62,000 nt of DNA from Chrysomallon squamiferum. Lineage: Eukaryota; Mollusca; Gastropoda; Neomphalida; Peltospiridae. Numbering within the stretch: the stretch's first letter is position 1; each line of letters begins with the position of its first letter. Shown here one piece after another: positions 12,501 to 55,604 of this stretch. The stretch lies in assembly GCA_012295275.1 (NCBI GenBank), contig CM022671.1, forward strand, positions 24,712,822-24,774,821. Direction: 5' to 3'. The notes under the pieces are model-generated. The model saw nothing but the letters and a program-made list of their open reading frames with translations. It was not told the DNA's origin and did not search any database. A program made the translations under genes and the position numbers.

Positions 12501-13258
12501 TACACAATGAAAATAATGTACTCCATAAAGGCAAATGGCAAACAGGACACAACAGAAGATAAAATAAAACATATCCTTGATACACCTTCCCATTTTATCC
12601 AGGATAGGTCCTTCGTATCATCTGTATGCTTTTGTCAGAAAAACAAAATCAGTTTGATATTTCATTTAAATTAAATCTGTTCTACTGAAGAATAAACCAT
12701 ACTTAGCACCTTTTAAAAGAACAGTTCTTCAAAGCAAAGGATTTTTATTTTCCAGTCTGGTTTCAGTCTGTTATATGAATGAGTAGGCTGTGGTACAAGG
12801 CAAGATAATTCACATAACCAGTTTTCTGCATAATGCCACTGGACTTTATCCATTCCATCATTTCATCTAGATCCATATGAATAGTTTATAAGTAACCATA
12901 ATACATACAGAGGTATTTGTGAAAAGATGTACATGAGAGGTCCTGTTCTGCTATTATTAAATAAAACATTCTGTCCAGAAATATTTCATTATTATCTGTT
13001 AGCTAATGCTGGAGGCAAAGGAAGAATTCAGAATCGTATTAACTTTATCAATGCTAAGATTCACATTCATGTGAGAAAAGACTAACAAGCAACACGTTAC
13101 ATCCTGTAGAGTTTATTCACGTAACAGTTTAAACAAGACCTCACAACACAAAGTACATTTCACAAAGATCATTGGAAGTACAATGTAGCATCATTATGTT
13201 TTTTCTTCAACAGGACTACAAACTTAGTAAAAAGTAAGAAAAAGATGTGCAAATATTC

Positions 13259-13294
<36 letters not shown>

Positions 13295-13490
13295 GGAAAA
13301 GGAATGCTGAAAAGTAACAATTATTTGCGCTAGTTTTGTTCTCTGTGACTGAAAATAAATATTGGAATGTTAATGTATATGGGTATGAGAATTATACATT
13401 AATAATTAAAAATGCAAAAAAAAAAAAAAAATAAAAAAAGAAAAGGATTTAAAAAATAAAATTAAATAAAAAATAAAAAGTAAGAAAAAA
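9444..13490. repeat. Tandem segmental duplication, unit 2
   Basis: Direct repeat of 5555-9443. It is longer mainly because intron 2 holds about 150 bases (about 11225-11385) that are missing at the matching place in unit 1 (near 7390-7405). The right end is near 13450-13490, where similarity stops in A-rich sequence. The poly-A tracts at 13263-13289 and 13420-13450 are expanded relative to unit 1. Confidence 0.92.
10259..12428 (+). CDS. Class I SAM-dependent methyltransferase, tandem copy 2
   Basis: Exons 10259-10723, 11095-11192, 11621-11752 and 12326-12428 have the same lengths and phases as copy 1, giving 265 residues with the same SAM-binding motifs (LDVGCGSGQG at 45-54, RVLKPGG at 126-132). 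Relative to copy 1 it carries Y18F, N32H, D104N, I154L, F157Y, S168N and, in exon 3, I200V, D202E, L204V, S209T, G210W, S211T and G215A. Exon 4 is identical. STWTGY in exon 3 matches the TWS-type motif usual in this group, so copy 2 probably keeps the ancestral form there. D104 sits in the FDLV-like strand after motif I that is normally acidic, so N104 is unusual. The intron 1 acceptor reads TTTAAG instead of TTTCAG, a weaker site, while the donor GTGGGA is better than that of copy 1. Both genes look translatable; activity is inferred. Confidence 0.85.
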
Positions 13491-16400
13491 CAGAATTATG
13501 TATATTTTTAAAGGCTCAATTAATGTATATACAAATAAATTTCAAAAAGATCTGTGAATTTAAAAAATTTCTCAAAACAAGATTTACTTGTTAATAATAA
13601 TAATGTGTATTTATTTAAGAAAGGAAAAATAAAAAATAAAAATTTAAACATTTAAAAATTGTGTATAATTTAATCACTTTATTTTATATCAGAATGTGTT
13701 TATTTTTACTTTTACTTTTTTTTTCAAATGTATTATTCACTATTGTGAGCAATAATTTTCCCCGAAACTTTCAAATAAATTTTATGTCTGAACACAATTA
13801 TAATGTTATTTAAAATCATTAGCAATTTCTAAATGAAATATTTATAAAAACAATTTGTATTAATATACTACTTTCTTAATTTGTAACATCTGCATGACTC
13901 AAAACAGGAAAAATAAATGTAAATGTATAAATAATAGTTTGTAATATATATTTATTACAAGTTAAAAAATTCTATTAACAAAAATCTATTTGCTGAAGTT
14001 GAACTGGAGATTAAATTACGAAAAAAACAAAACATGGATTGTTATCAAGTAATGATTCTATGATGCCACAAAAATACTTTGAAAACAATAACAAAATATA
14101 ACAAGTATAAATAAATACACAATGTCGATAATATTAAATAAATAATTGCACATACCAGGTAAATATAATAATTCACAACATCACAAAGATTGTCACAAAT
14201 CATAAATATATAATGCTAGCAAAAACAGGAGTAGAGCTAAAAGTAAAATGTATTTTGAAAATGCAGTTTGATTGTTTGGTTTATAAAGACTTGTAAGAAG
14301 GTGTAGCAGTTTATTACACTTGTGTTCCGGAAGGCTAAAACTGTAAACTATACTAAATATACAAAAATGAATTAACTTTTTTTTTTAGGTGTATTAGTTT
14401 TCTTGCAAAATTTATTTATGAATATGAGAAATTACAATTCATTAATGGATTAGGAAATGCCATTAAAATATTGATGATGCATCATTAGTTTAGATATTAA
14501 ATAGATATTTTAAATGTATGATTATGAAGAAAGGTGGGATACTTTTGAGCAGTAACATCATTCAGTTAATGTTTCAGGAATGTAAAATATGAAATGGGAT
14601 AAGTTTTTTTTCCCTTAAACTAATAACAAAACAAACTGATCTCTGATATTGAGGAAATTTATATTTATATATATATTAAAAATGGAATAATATTTTATGA
14701 ACTTGTAATGAATAACATGGATGACTAAACTGAAAAAGATTTTATTTTTATCATTTTGCTAATTTTTCATAAAATGTGTTCATTTATTTAAATAAACAAT
14801 GAAGTAGGGAAAAGATGATTGTGTGAAAAAATTTAAAAAAGAAGAAAAATAATGAAGTAGAAAAGAATAAATATATAATTTCCTTAAGTATTATACTAAG
14901 GACAATATGGGATAAACAGAATGTGAATTAAAAAATGGAATATTTCTTATTTTAATTGCTGAAATATTAAAAAGGGGTAAATTTTAAATTTAAAAAAATA
15001 AAAAATAATAAAAGCAAGCAATAATAAATAATTTAGGTGGTTTTTTTGGCAGTAAAATACTAATCTTGTATGTGTAACATATGTTCAAGTGCTAATAAAA
15101 AAAATGAAATAAAAATGAAATAAAAGCAAAATAAAAGATAAAACAAATTTTCTTACACATATTGTCAGTCTTAATGCATGCAGATTTTGGCATACACCAA
15201 AAATAGAATAAGAATTTTGTTAAAAGAAAAAAGAAGAAAAAAGAAGAAAAAAAAAGCCAACAAAAAAGACCCCAAATAACAATACTGAACAGAGATTAAT
15301 ATATCTGCAACACACTTGACAATAATAAAACTATGTACAGCATGTATGTCACAGTTTGATATATCACATTCTAAAAGATCACTTTAGTCATACAGCTTGT
15401 GGTAGTCACAGCCTTGTGGCATTTTGTAAAATATATTCTCTATAAAATCAACTATACAGTAAACAATATATTTACAGTTTGATAATATCACTGATACAAA
15501 TACGATTTATAGACACAATTTAAAAAAAAAAAGTATCCTCAAAAACCCTCAAAACCCCACCAAAACCCCAGATGCTTTTAATGTAATCATTTCATCTTTT
15601 TTGGAAAGCATTTTATCATGTTAAAAGATATATATATATTTTCATATTGAAAACTTGCAGCTTAAAGGATTTTAACAGTGTGATTATATTGGTGGGGATT
15701 TAATGCAGAGTATGATTAATTTTTAACAACAAATAATATTTTCTCCAAAATAAATATTAAGTATTTTGTTTCAAATCAAAATAATCTTTATAAAGCACAG
15801 TTCAAACATTTTAACACAAATATTGTTATAAATGCTGCAATTCCATGAATATCCAATACCTTATCACATTAGAATATTTTAATACACCCTGTATAATTAA
15901 GTGCTTATTCATATGCATTAATATATGTCATATAAAACAATCCAATAATATATTTATATACACACCAGTAACATGTTTACAAAATAGTGTACACTTTTAC
16001 AACAGAAAATAATATATAATTTATATATATACATTATATATATATATCTTTTACATGTAAATATTTATCATTTGAAATCAGTTTTCAGTGATAATGTTAT
16101 TGGTAAATTCAATATCTTATTTCCTTACCTTGCAACCAAACCATTAATTTTGAATAAAAACATAGAATAGATCAATCTTAAACACAAGCTAATTTATTTC
16201 ATTGTTTAAAAAACAAAATAGTATTTGAATGTTTTTGAATTATTTTTTTCTTCTAATAATTATCAAAAAAATAAATAAAAATAAAATAAAAATTTTCAGA
16301 GGGCAAAATTAATTATATAACAAAGCAAAAAAAAAAAAAGCAAAAAAACCCAACAACAACCTTTAACTGATGCATTCAGAAAGAATAATCTAAATATATT

Positions 16401-17722
16401 CACAATAAACCATTAATCAAATGTGCTGACGTAAACAATCTGTCATCACCCAGACAATTTTATTTAACAGCATTTTTTCCCTTACAAGTCAAGCTGACTC
16501 AATTTTTAGTAGAAATTGATTTTCATTAAAGAAAGAAGAATTTTGAAAGGTTAATGAACAAATTTTTAAATCAGTTTATCAGCTGGAATATTTCACTAAT
16601 AACAAAACAATACCTGGCAAAACATGCCTGTCATTTCATAATAAACTACAATTCACAACTTGTACACTGTGTGCGTAGGACTTAAAACAAATATAATCAG
16701 GTTAAAACAACATAAATATTTAAATAAAACAGTTTACCCATACATACAAACATGCACATACTTCCAACAACATTCTAATATCAAATAACAATAACAAAAA
16801 CAATGAAATTTTTTAATTCTGCAACCTAAAATCAAAAGACTGATTATTACAACCCCGAAAACGCAATATTTCCACATTATTTTAAGTACTAATATTTCGT
16901 GTATTTTAATAACAGTGACATACAGTGTATGTAAAATAATGGATGGTAATTGGAGAAGAACAATAAATAACAAAGAAAAACTGTATTGTATATCAGTATT
17001 TAACAAACTGGTGTCAATTTCTGATGAATTTATTTGAAATTTTAGATTAAGCATGCCTTATCTGAAATTCCGAAAGCGAAAAATATCTGAAAGGTTCAAT
17101 GAATGTGAACTTTGTTTTATGAAGAAAATTATTTAAACAACTGAATAAAATCTACATTTCAATGTCTACACGTGCAAGTTGAAGAAAAGTAAATAGTTTT
17201 AATTAATGTTCAATCTTTTATTTCATTCTCAAGCTACTTTCTCATTAAATTCCAAAATCAAAAAATATTGTGAAATCTAAAATCCTTTCAGAATCTGGCA
17301 TTTCAAATAAAGGATGCTCAGTTTATACAGAAGAAAAAAAATATACATGTCACTGTTCTTTTTCATTTAATTTATTTTTTACTTAGTTTTATGCACTAAA
17401 AGGCACTAAAAGAGAGGAAAAATATCACTAGATAATTATGCAAAGAAAGTAAGTAATTCAGGATTTAAGTAAGTTGCCACAGATCATAGCTAAAAAGCAG
17501 AAATACAGATAAAATGAGTTAACAATATCACTGGATGGAAAGAATTGAAACTCGTACACACACACACACACACACACACATACTCAGATTAAAAATACCA
17601 AAATATAATATCAACTACAACAAAATGAAAATAAATAAATAAATTTAAAACAGATCATCACATTAAGTAGCAGGTATATGCAAAAAGGTGGGTAAAACAA
17701 AAAGACTTAGTGTATCTTGTTG

Positions 17723-17753
<31 letters not shown>

Positions 17754-18408
17754 AAGAAAAAAAGCTTACTTACAAACTGTTCACTGCTAAGAAATGATTC
17801 AATTTCTGTACATAAGACAATAGCTGATTACAGACTAATATCTATTTTTGATTAATAAATATATTGCTTTCCAAACAAATATACCTCATTTCTACAGGTA
17901 TATTTATTATCCTGTTCATCAATAATATTTATATAAAAATTATTTGGAACACAAGTGATATTTATACCTTGAAAGAAACCTTGTTCATCCCTCATATATA
18001 TATTTATTTCTACCAGAGAATAACAAATAAAATTATTATATTAATATATATACACATATACATAGACTTAGTTTCATTCAAGATAATAATAATAATAATA
18101 ATAATCCAGAAAATTTTAATAGTATCCATATTTAATGAATATTAATAGTTGAATTAAAATAAAATTTCCATAATGTGTTACCACATTATGGTTACATAAT
18201 ATGCCCTCATTTGCATTAAATTATAGTTGAATACATATATGTATTTATTCATGTAGCTATAAAACTATACTGGAAATAAATAGGGATATATTTACAATAT
18301 TTTACAGAAAAATGTGGTTGTGTTGTTTTATTTTGATTGCACATAATTATTTTTTTTGTTGGCCAGTGTTTGAAGAATCTTCTATTTCAGTTGTCTTCTT
18401 CCCTCTGT
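13491..18408. other. AT-rich non-coding stretch between the methyltransferase pair and SGSM
   Basis: About 4.9 kb with many poly-A and poly-T runs, a (CA)n repeat (17556-17581), a poly-A tract (17722-17746) and a short AAT run near 18087. No coding sequence was found on either strand. The right part must include the 3' UTR of the minus-strand SGSM gene. I could not fix a cleavage site because TTTATT (AATAAA on the minus strand) is everywhere. Confidence 0.7.
18168..18191 (-). other. Short perfect stem-loop in the SGSM 3' UTR or flank
   Basis: CCATAATGTG and CACATTATGG form a perfect 10-bp stem with a 4-base loop, about 220 bases past the SGSM stop codon on the minus strand. It could be a 3' UTR element or chance in AT-rich DNA. 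Confidence 0.4.
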
Positions 18409-49624
<31,216 letters not shown>

Positions 49625-49663
49625 GTTAAATATATAAATGGTAATAACAACAACTATAAACTG

Positions 49664-49678
49664 TTACGCGCTCATCAT
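49664..49678 (-). promoter_or_regulatory. Short upstream ORF in the SGSM 5' leader
   Basis: ATG ATG AGC GCG TAA starts 54 bases upstream of the chosen SGSM start codon and ends before it. If the transcript begins further upstream, as the GC-richer sequence at about 49680-49800 suggests, this uORF could lower translation. The leader itself is not proven. Confidence 0.35.
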
Positions 49679-50268
49679 AGATATCTCTATCCCTTTGGTC
49701 ACATCGTCTCTGACTCCTGTTTGTCGTTTTGACATTTCCGCCTCCGCATGTAAGCCGAACAACTCACTATGCCGGTGTTACATCCAATAAAGGTCTGTAA
49801 CAAAACCACAGCAAACATTGATTCAGTTCCAAGGCAATGATTAAATATACCATATATTTTAAATTGCGAGAGGTATTTTCAAAATATTTGAGTTCCTTGC
49901 AAACTTTTAAATACATCTGCTATATGATGTATCAATCCGCTGAAGAATCGGTGTTTAACCAAAATGACCACCAAGACAAAATGGACAGAGCTTGCGCATT
50001 AAAAATTGGAATAATAATATATATATAAAAATAATAATAATAAAAAATTAAAAAAAAAAAACCACACTAAAAAAAAAAAAAAAAACAAACAAACAAACAA
50101 ACAAACAAACAAATAACAACAATAACAACAATAATAATAATATATAAAATAATAAAAAATTAAAAATAATAATATAATAATAATAATAATAATAAATGAA
50201 AAATAATAAATAAATAAAATAAAATAATTTTACTTTTTTTTTTCGTATAGTCTAATTAATTAAACATG

Positions 50269-50322
<54 letters not shown>

Positions 50323-50852
50323 AAACATTCAAACTTTTAATGGATGAAAAAATCTACACATTTATTTTTAAGTGAATTTAATTTGAGGACACAAAAATGG
50401 TATGTTTGCTGAATAAGTCGAAAAGAAAAAAAAAAAAAGAACAATAGCTTTTACCAGGACTCCATAACAATGCACTCAATGAAAACATACATGAAAATAA
50501 TAAAACTGGCTACATACAGACAGGAAGATCTTCTGCTTACAATCTATAATGTATTTATTTATTTATTTATTTTTTTTTTTTTTTTTTACTGACACGTACA
50601 CAATCACGTTTACTATAAATCATTCTTTTTACTTATTTTCTATTTAACAAATAACTTCTTTGTCATAAAAATTTAGAACGAGGTCATTGTGACTTATACA
50701 AACTAATGTTATTTAAACTACTCGTTTGAAGGAATATAAAATATAGGAATATGAAACATTAAAGAACCTCTGGACGTCACATATGCTGTTTTATCATTTT
50801 TTTTGCAGCATTAATGTTTAGTATATGAAACACTAATGAATGGTTCCATACT

Positions 50853-50895
<43 letters not shown>

Positions 50896-50953
50896 CCATA
50901 CACACAGACACTAGCATACAAGACAAACAAAAATTAATTAATTAATTAATTAA

Positions 50954-50984
<31 letters not shown>

Positions 50985-51949
50985 AAGAAGAAAAGAAGAA
51001 GAGTAATAACAATAATAATAAATGGAAAGACAAAAAGGAAAAAGGAAATGTTTGACACCACTAAAATATTAAATAATACATGTATTTTTCAACACGATTT
51101 CAAAGGAGACAACTCACATTAATCTATGATAAAATGTCATGAGTTATTTCCCCTATTACATGTTAAAGTTATTAATACGTTATTAATACGTTTTTCCTTC
51201 CCAGGGCATTATATTAAAATCTGCCGTTGTGTCTAGGAAGTCGAAAGCAAACGATTATTTTTTATTCATTGCCTTTTAACATTTCAATTTCCATGTATTT
51301 AATTAACTGCCGATCCGATGTTTGCTAAGAACTGATAACATCTGTACATTACCCAACATTAGTTATAAAGCAAACAAAAAGAAAAGTCAGCAAAACCGAT
51401 CAATTATCATACAGGTGAAGGTGACAACATCAGAGTATAAAAGTAACACGTAATTACAGCCTGTTATCATAACAACAGTTGTAAGCGAAATTCTGTACTA
51501 TAGCAGTATTCAACTGTTCCTGTTATAATGGTGTCAAAACATGTATGGAAAGGTTTTCAGCGTATTATCACTGTCTTTCCCATCGCTCCAGAAATTCTCT
51601 AATGATAATAAAATATCATAGAATGTAATATATTAATTTGATTTTTAAAACTGCTGCATTCTGTATTTCACTATTTAATATTATTTTTACAGACAACAAA
51701 CGACATCTGCTCCGTGGAGACAACAACATTGTACAACATTCAGTGCAGGATACCGTTAATTATTCAAATTCGTCCTCTAAAATGGCCTTAATGGGATAAA
51801 AAAAAAAAAAAAAAATAATAATAATAATAATAATAATAACAAAAATAAAAACAAAAATCAAATCAAATCAAATACAACCTCGCTCATCATTTTATTTTGT
51901 GTGTGTGTGTGTGTGTATGTGTGTTGTGAGTGTGTGTAATAAAAAAATA

Positions 51950-52300
51950 CAGTGTATATATTATTCTTTTCAAGTGAGTCATCGTTTTGTGCAGTAGAAA
52001 ACTCGCAATCTTAAAAAGTATTTTTCGATTAGCTGAGAGGGCCCAAACGTTTTCAAGTATTTCGAGCTCCTTCAGGCAGTTAAACGTTTCTCTCCATAGC
52101 AGCAATGCATGATGGCTTTTTAATAATACCGACCGGAGCAAGGGATGTTTTACGTGCACTATGTCACAAACACGTACCATGGTTTCAGCTGAATGGGTTG
52201 AGAGGCGGCCGACGTGACGGGGAATAAGGTGAATCTTAACGATAGCCGTGTGTATTTTGAAAAATATCATTTTACAAAAAAAAAAAAAAAAAAAAAAAAC
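51950..52300. other. GC-richer segment ending in poly-A, possible degraded retroelement
   Basis: About 320 bases of more balanced composition sit between a GT microsatellite (about 51897-51935) and a 24-base A tract (52276-52299). A minus-strand open frame of 127 codons covers it, but it runs through the GT repeat and resembles no family I know. A poly-A-ended element on the plus strand is the simpler reading. Confidence 0.3.
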
Positions 52301-52901
52301 AGTCCAACGATAAAACTAAAAAAAAAAAAAAAAGGTAATACAACTATGACAAAGAAAACATGACATGTCTAACCCCGGGTCAGGGTATCAACAATAGGTG
52401 GTTCGTGTACAGCAATGTTTATGTTAATGAACTAGCGTGATCTCAGTCAGAGTTCAGTATCAGGGTTAGACAAACGATAACACGACCGACAGCAGACTGA
52501 TGTTTTCCAAGCAAGCACGTCCGAAATAGCGTGTTTTAAACTCCGCCACCTCTGGATAATAAATAAATAAATAAATAAATAAATAAAACTAAAACAAAAA
52601 AAAAACAAAAAAAATTAAGAAGAAAACAAACAAAAAGATAAATACAAATAACCAAACAAACAACAACAACAAAAAAAAAAAAAAAAAAAACGAAAAAAAC
52701 TCAACAACAAATTAAAACAAACAACAACAAAACATAGCATAGTCTATTTGACCTGCTCGCAGAGGCGTAGCTTTGGTTGCTAGCTCCCGGGACAAGGCAA
52801 GTATATCGCGCCCCCTAACGAGCCATTCCCGAGCCCTTTCCAGTAGTTCAGTAGTTAACCTAAGATTTTTGCAACCGGGTCGTGTATGTACGTATTTATT
52901 T

Positions 52902-52932
<31 letters not shown>

Positions 52933-54502
52933 CTTATTGGCATAACATTCCTGAAGTCAGTAGATAATAATTACGACATATTTAAATTATTATATCGGGT
53001 AATGGAGTAAGGCAAATTACACTGACATTTTGTTTTTAAAATAAATTCATCGTCAAGTATCATTAATATATTTCATTCTCAGTCGGAGGCTACTTAAATT
53101 GAGAACTGTTTTTAAAACGTATCCGGTAATTTAGTTCTTTGCTGTTGTTGTTGTTGTTGTTTTTAAAATTATATTATTACCTGTTACACTTTCTTTCTTT
53201 CTATCTTTCTTTTTTTTTTCTTTTTTTTTTTTTACTTTTAATTATAATATAATTTATATGCATTTGTTCGTACCTTCGTAAACCCACACATATCCATCAA
53301 TCCATCAATATATAATCTGTCCATACATAAATTCATTCACAAATACATACATTCAAACATCCATCAATCAATCCGTACCACTGAATATATATAAGTTAAA
53401 GATGATTTGTTTTTGATTATGTGTGATATCTTGTTTTATATCTTGTTCTGGCAGTTTGTTTCTGTTCATCCTTGTAACTTACAGTTGACGTTAATTTTGA
53501 TGTTTAACAGATAAATATTTGACATTAGTATTATCAGACTTGTGTAAAGTAGAGAATTAAATACATCAAAATTTGCTCCAGATTTTTCTTGAAATTGTGT
53601 TGTCAGGGAACATGATTACTACTGTTCATACAGGGTTTTTGCGTGGAAATCTTTTAAATTATCAGTTTGTTCTCTAGGACATGCGAAGAGATGTGTTAAA
53701 TTTAATGGCTCATAATTTGTATTTTAATCCTACCTCTGTAGTGAAAAACTGATTTACAAACATGGCAGCATGTAATATAATAGATATTATCTGTATACTT
53801 AGGTTATCTCGTGCATAGTTCTTCAATAAAATTAATTTGCTGACAAGTACGTGAACATTTTCAGTAGGCTCATGTTTTTGTAACCAAGTGATGTAATTCG
53901 TACTTGTTATTTTGTCGGTTATAATTTCTGTTCTCATGAGTGTTTATGCAAAAACAGTCTATATTTACAGTTTAAAAATATCGGTTATTTTATACTTGTT
54001 TATTGTTATGGAAACAGCTGTTATTATTATTTTTTTAATTTAATCTTACGTATATTTAACTGTAATTGTTATTTGTAAAGCAGAAAAAGTTATTTATCAC
54101 TTAAACAAAGTGACTGGCCAAGGCCAGATAATAATTTGATATTATATTAATGCGTATGGGTACTCCCTTTGAAATTAAATTAAAGAATAGATATGTTTAC
54201 TGGCATACACACTTTTGATTACTAGTCATAAAGTATCGTGCAAATTACTTTATCCTTAAGACCTAGCTAATGTTTCAACGAGCCTTTTTTTTTTTTTTTT
54301 TTTATAAAATTTTAATGATAGATTACATACGTCTAGGTGGTTAGAGGGGGAAAAAAAAAATTAAATCTGTGCAGCCACTACCAATACCTATTTTCTGGTA
54401 CCAAGACATCTAAATACGTAAATAATTAGGCATAAACATTTTAAAATTAAAAACATAAAGAAAATTGACGATACACAAATGTGGCGACTCGACACGTAAA
54501 CA

Positions 54503-54703
54503 ATGCGGCGAGTGAATGAACGCCACACGGCTTGAAAGAGCAGTTCCAAGCTGGTGAAGAAAACACCCGCGCGCACGAACTATGAAAATAGCGTCGGGAA
54601 AAAAACTTTCGGTTTTCTGATCTTTCCGGATTGCAGGATGCCGAATAATGACCAGCCTGGAACTGCTCTTTCAAGCCGTGTGGCGTTCATTCACTCGCCG
54701 CAT
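54503..54703. repeat. Long inverted repeat: 53-bp arms, one mismatch, 95-base loop
   Basis: Arm 54503-54555 (ATGCGGCGAGTGAATGAACG... to ...AGTTCCAAGCTGGT) is the reverse complement of 54651-54703 except for one base near the loop end. The loop has GC-rich sequence (CACCCGCGCGCACG) unlike its surroundings. A (GT)n(TA)n(CA)n block begins right after the right arm. Small open frames cross it on both strands but follow from the symmetry. It could be a foldback/MITE-type element or a hairpin RNA source. Confidence 0.9.
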
Positions 54704-54706
54704 GTA

Positions 54707-54738
<32 letters not shown>

Positions 54739-55049
54739 CACACACACATGTATATGTATGTATATATGTATGTATGCGTATGTGTATTTGTATATGTATA
54801 TATATGGTATAAGTTTTGTTGGCTACATTATAAACAATATAACAAGTGCATTTAACCATAATATGTACAGAAACCACTTCATCAAGAAACTTACAACTTA
54901 TCAATCTCCTTCATTTTATTTCTGTTATTGAGATGCCTGTACGTTCAACGGTTATATTGATAATTATTGAGCGCATACATTACAACAGCCCTTTTCAGTT
55001 TTGTTTGTTCGACAACCAGATTATTTCCATCTGGCTCGACTAACAGATC

Positions 55050-55057
55050 TATATAAA
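55050..55057 (+). promoter_or_regulatory. TATA box before the first GT92-like exon
   Basis: TATATAAA lies 66 bases before the ATG at 55123, placing a start site at about 55080-55090 and giving a leader of about 35-40 bases. Confidence 0.5.
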
Positions 55058-55122
55058 CCGAGAAGCAGAATACGCAAATTAAATATTTTAGTATATGTTT
55101 TCTGTGCAAATAAAAACGCCTC

Positions 55123-55604
55123 ATGAAGCGGCAAACGATATTAGCAGTACAATTTAAACGAAAGTCTTTTCATTTAAGACAAAACATTATTTACTTCATA
55201 GTCTGTCGATCTTACAAGCTTTGTCTTCTTGTAATATGTTTGTTTGGAATCATTGTCGCAGTGTTAAATTACGTGAATAGAGAAATTAATGATGGTTATT
55301 ATGAGGAACAGTTAAATAATGTATGTGGCAACGAGAGTGTGAACTGGATTAAACAAATAGAAGAATACGATTTGAGTTTGACCTCACAAGTCTGGGTTTC
55401 CACCGACACGACTACCAACATTTCACTTTTTTCTGCATTTTACGACGTCGATGACAACAACCTGACACTCATTCGAATAATCGGTGTTGGACTGGTTAAG
55501 GAAAAACATAAAGTTACATGTGTTATACAACTTTCTGACAAACTGACGTGTTTTGAAAATCGACGAGCTACTGTGGTAATTATGCCAGAACAGCATGGGA
55601 AAAG
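55123..55604 (+). CDS. GT92-like glycosyltransferase, first exon, copy 1
   Basis: ATG 55123 opens 160 codons ending AAAAG|GTAAAA, a good donor (GT at 55605), phase 2. The product is a type II membrane protein start: a basic cytosolic tail of about 45 residues, one hydrophobic anchor (LCLLVICLFGIIVAVLNYV), then a lumenal stem with NES and NIS glycosylation sites. The segment FSAFYDVDDNNLTLIRIIG resembles the start of the GT92 (DUF23) domain, whose known members add galactose to N-glycan cores in the Golgi. The catalytic DxD part is not in this exon. No downstream exon is visible before the paralogous exon at 58087, so this is a partial gene, an alternative first exon, or a stranded duplicate. 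Without a splice the frame stops at 55606-55608 right after GKR. The family name is tentative. Confidence 0.6.

Larger units (their letters stand above)
49625..54502. other. Intergenic stretch upstream of SGSM
   Basis: The first 200 bases are the SGSM leader and promoter region and have clearly higher GC. The rest is AT-rich with microsatellites: (AAC/AAT)n at about 50085-50215, (GT)n at 50274-50321, (CA)n at 50854-50893, (AAG)n at 50957-51001 and (AAAT)n at 52553-52587, plus many poly-A runs. The sequence GCAGAGGCGTAGC near 52760 resembles the edge of a dispersed repeat widespread in marine invertebrates. I found no convincing gene. Confidence 0.65.

Noticed and set aside
8368-12585. Minus-strand 64-codon frames repeated in both duplication units (8368-8562, 12391-12585)
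   Set aside because: They overlap methyltransferase exon 4 and its 3' flank in antisense; their conservation follows from the recent duplication, not from coding.
54388-54931. Open frames on both strands across the long hairpin
   Set aside because: The inverted arms mirror each other's open frames, the frames run into microsatellites, and none resembles a known protein.
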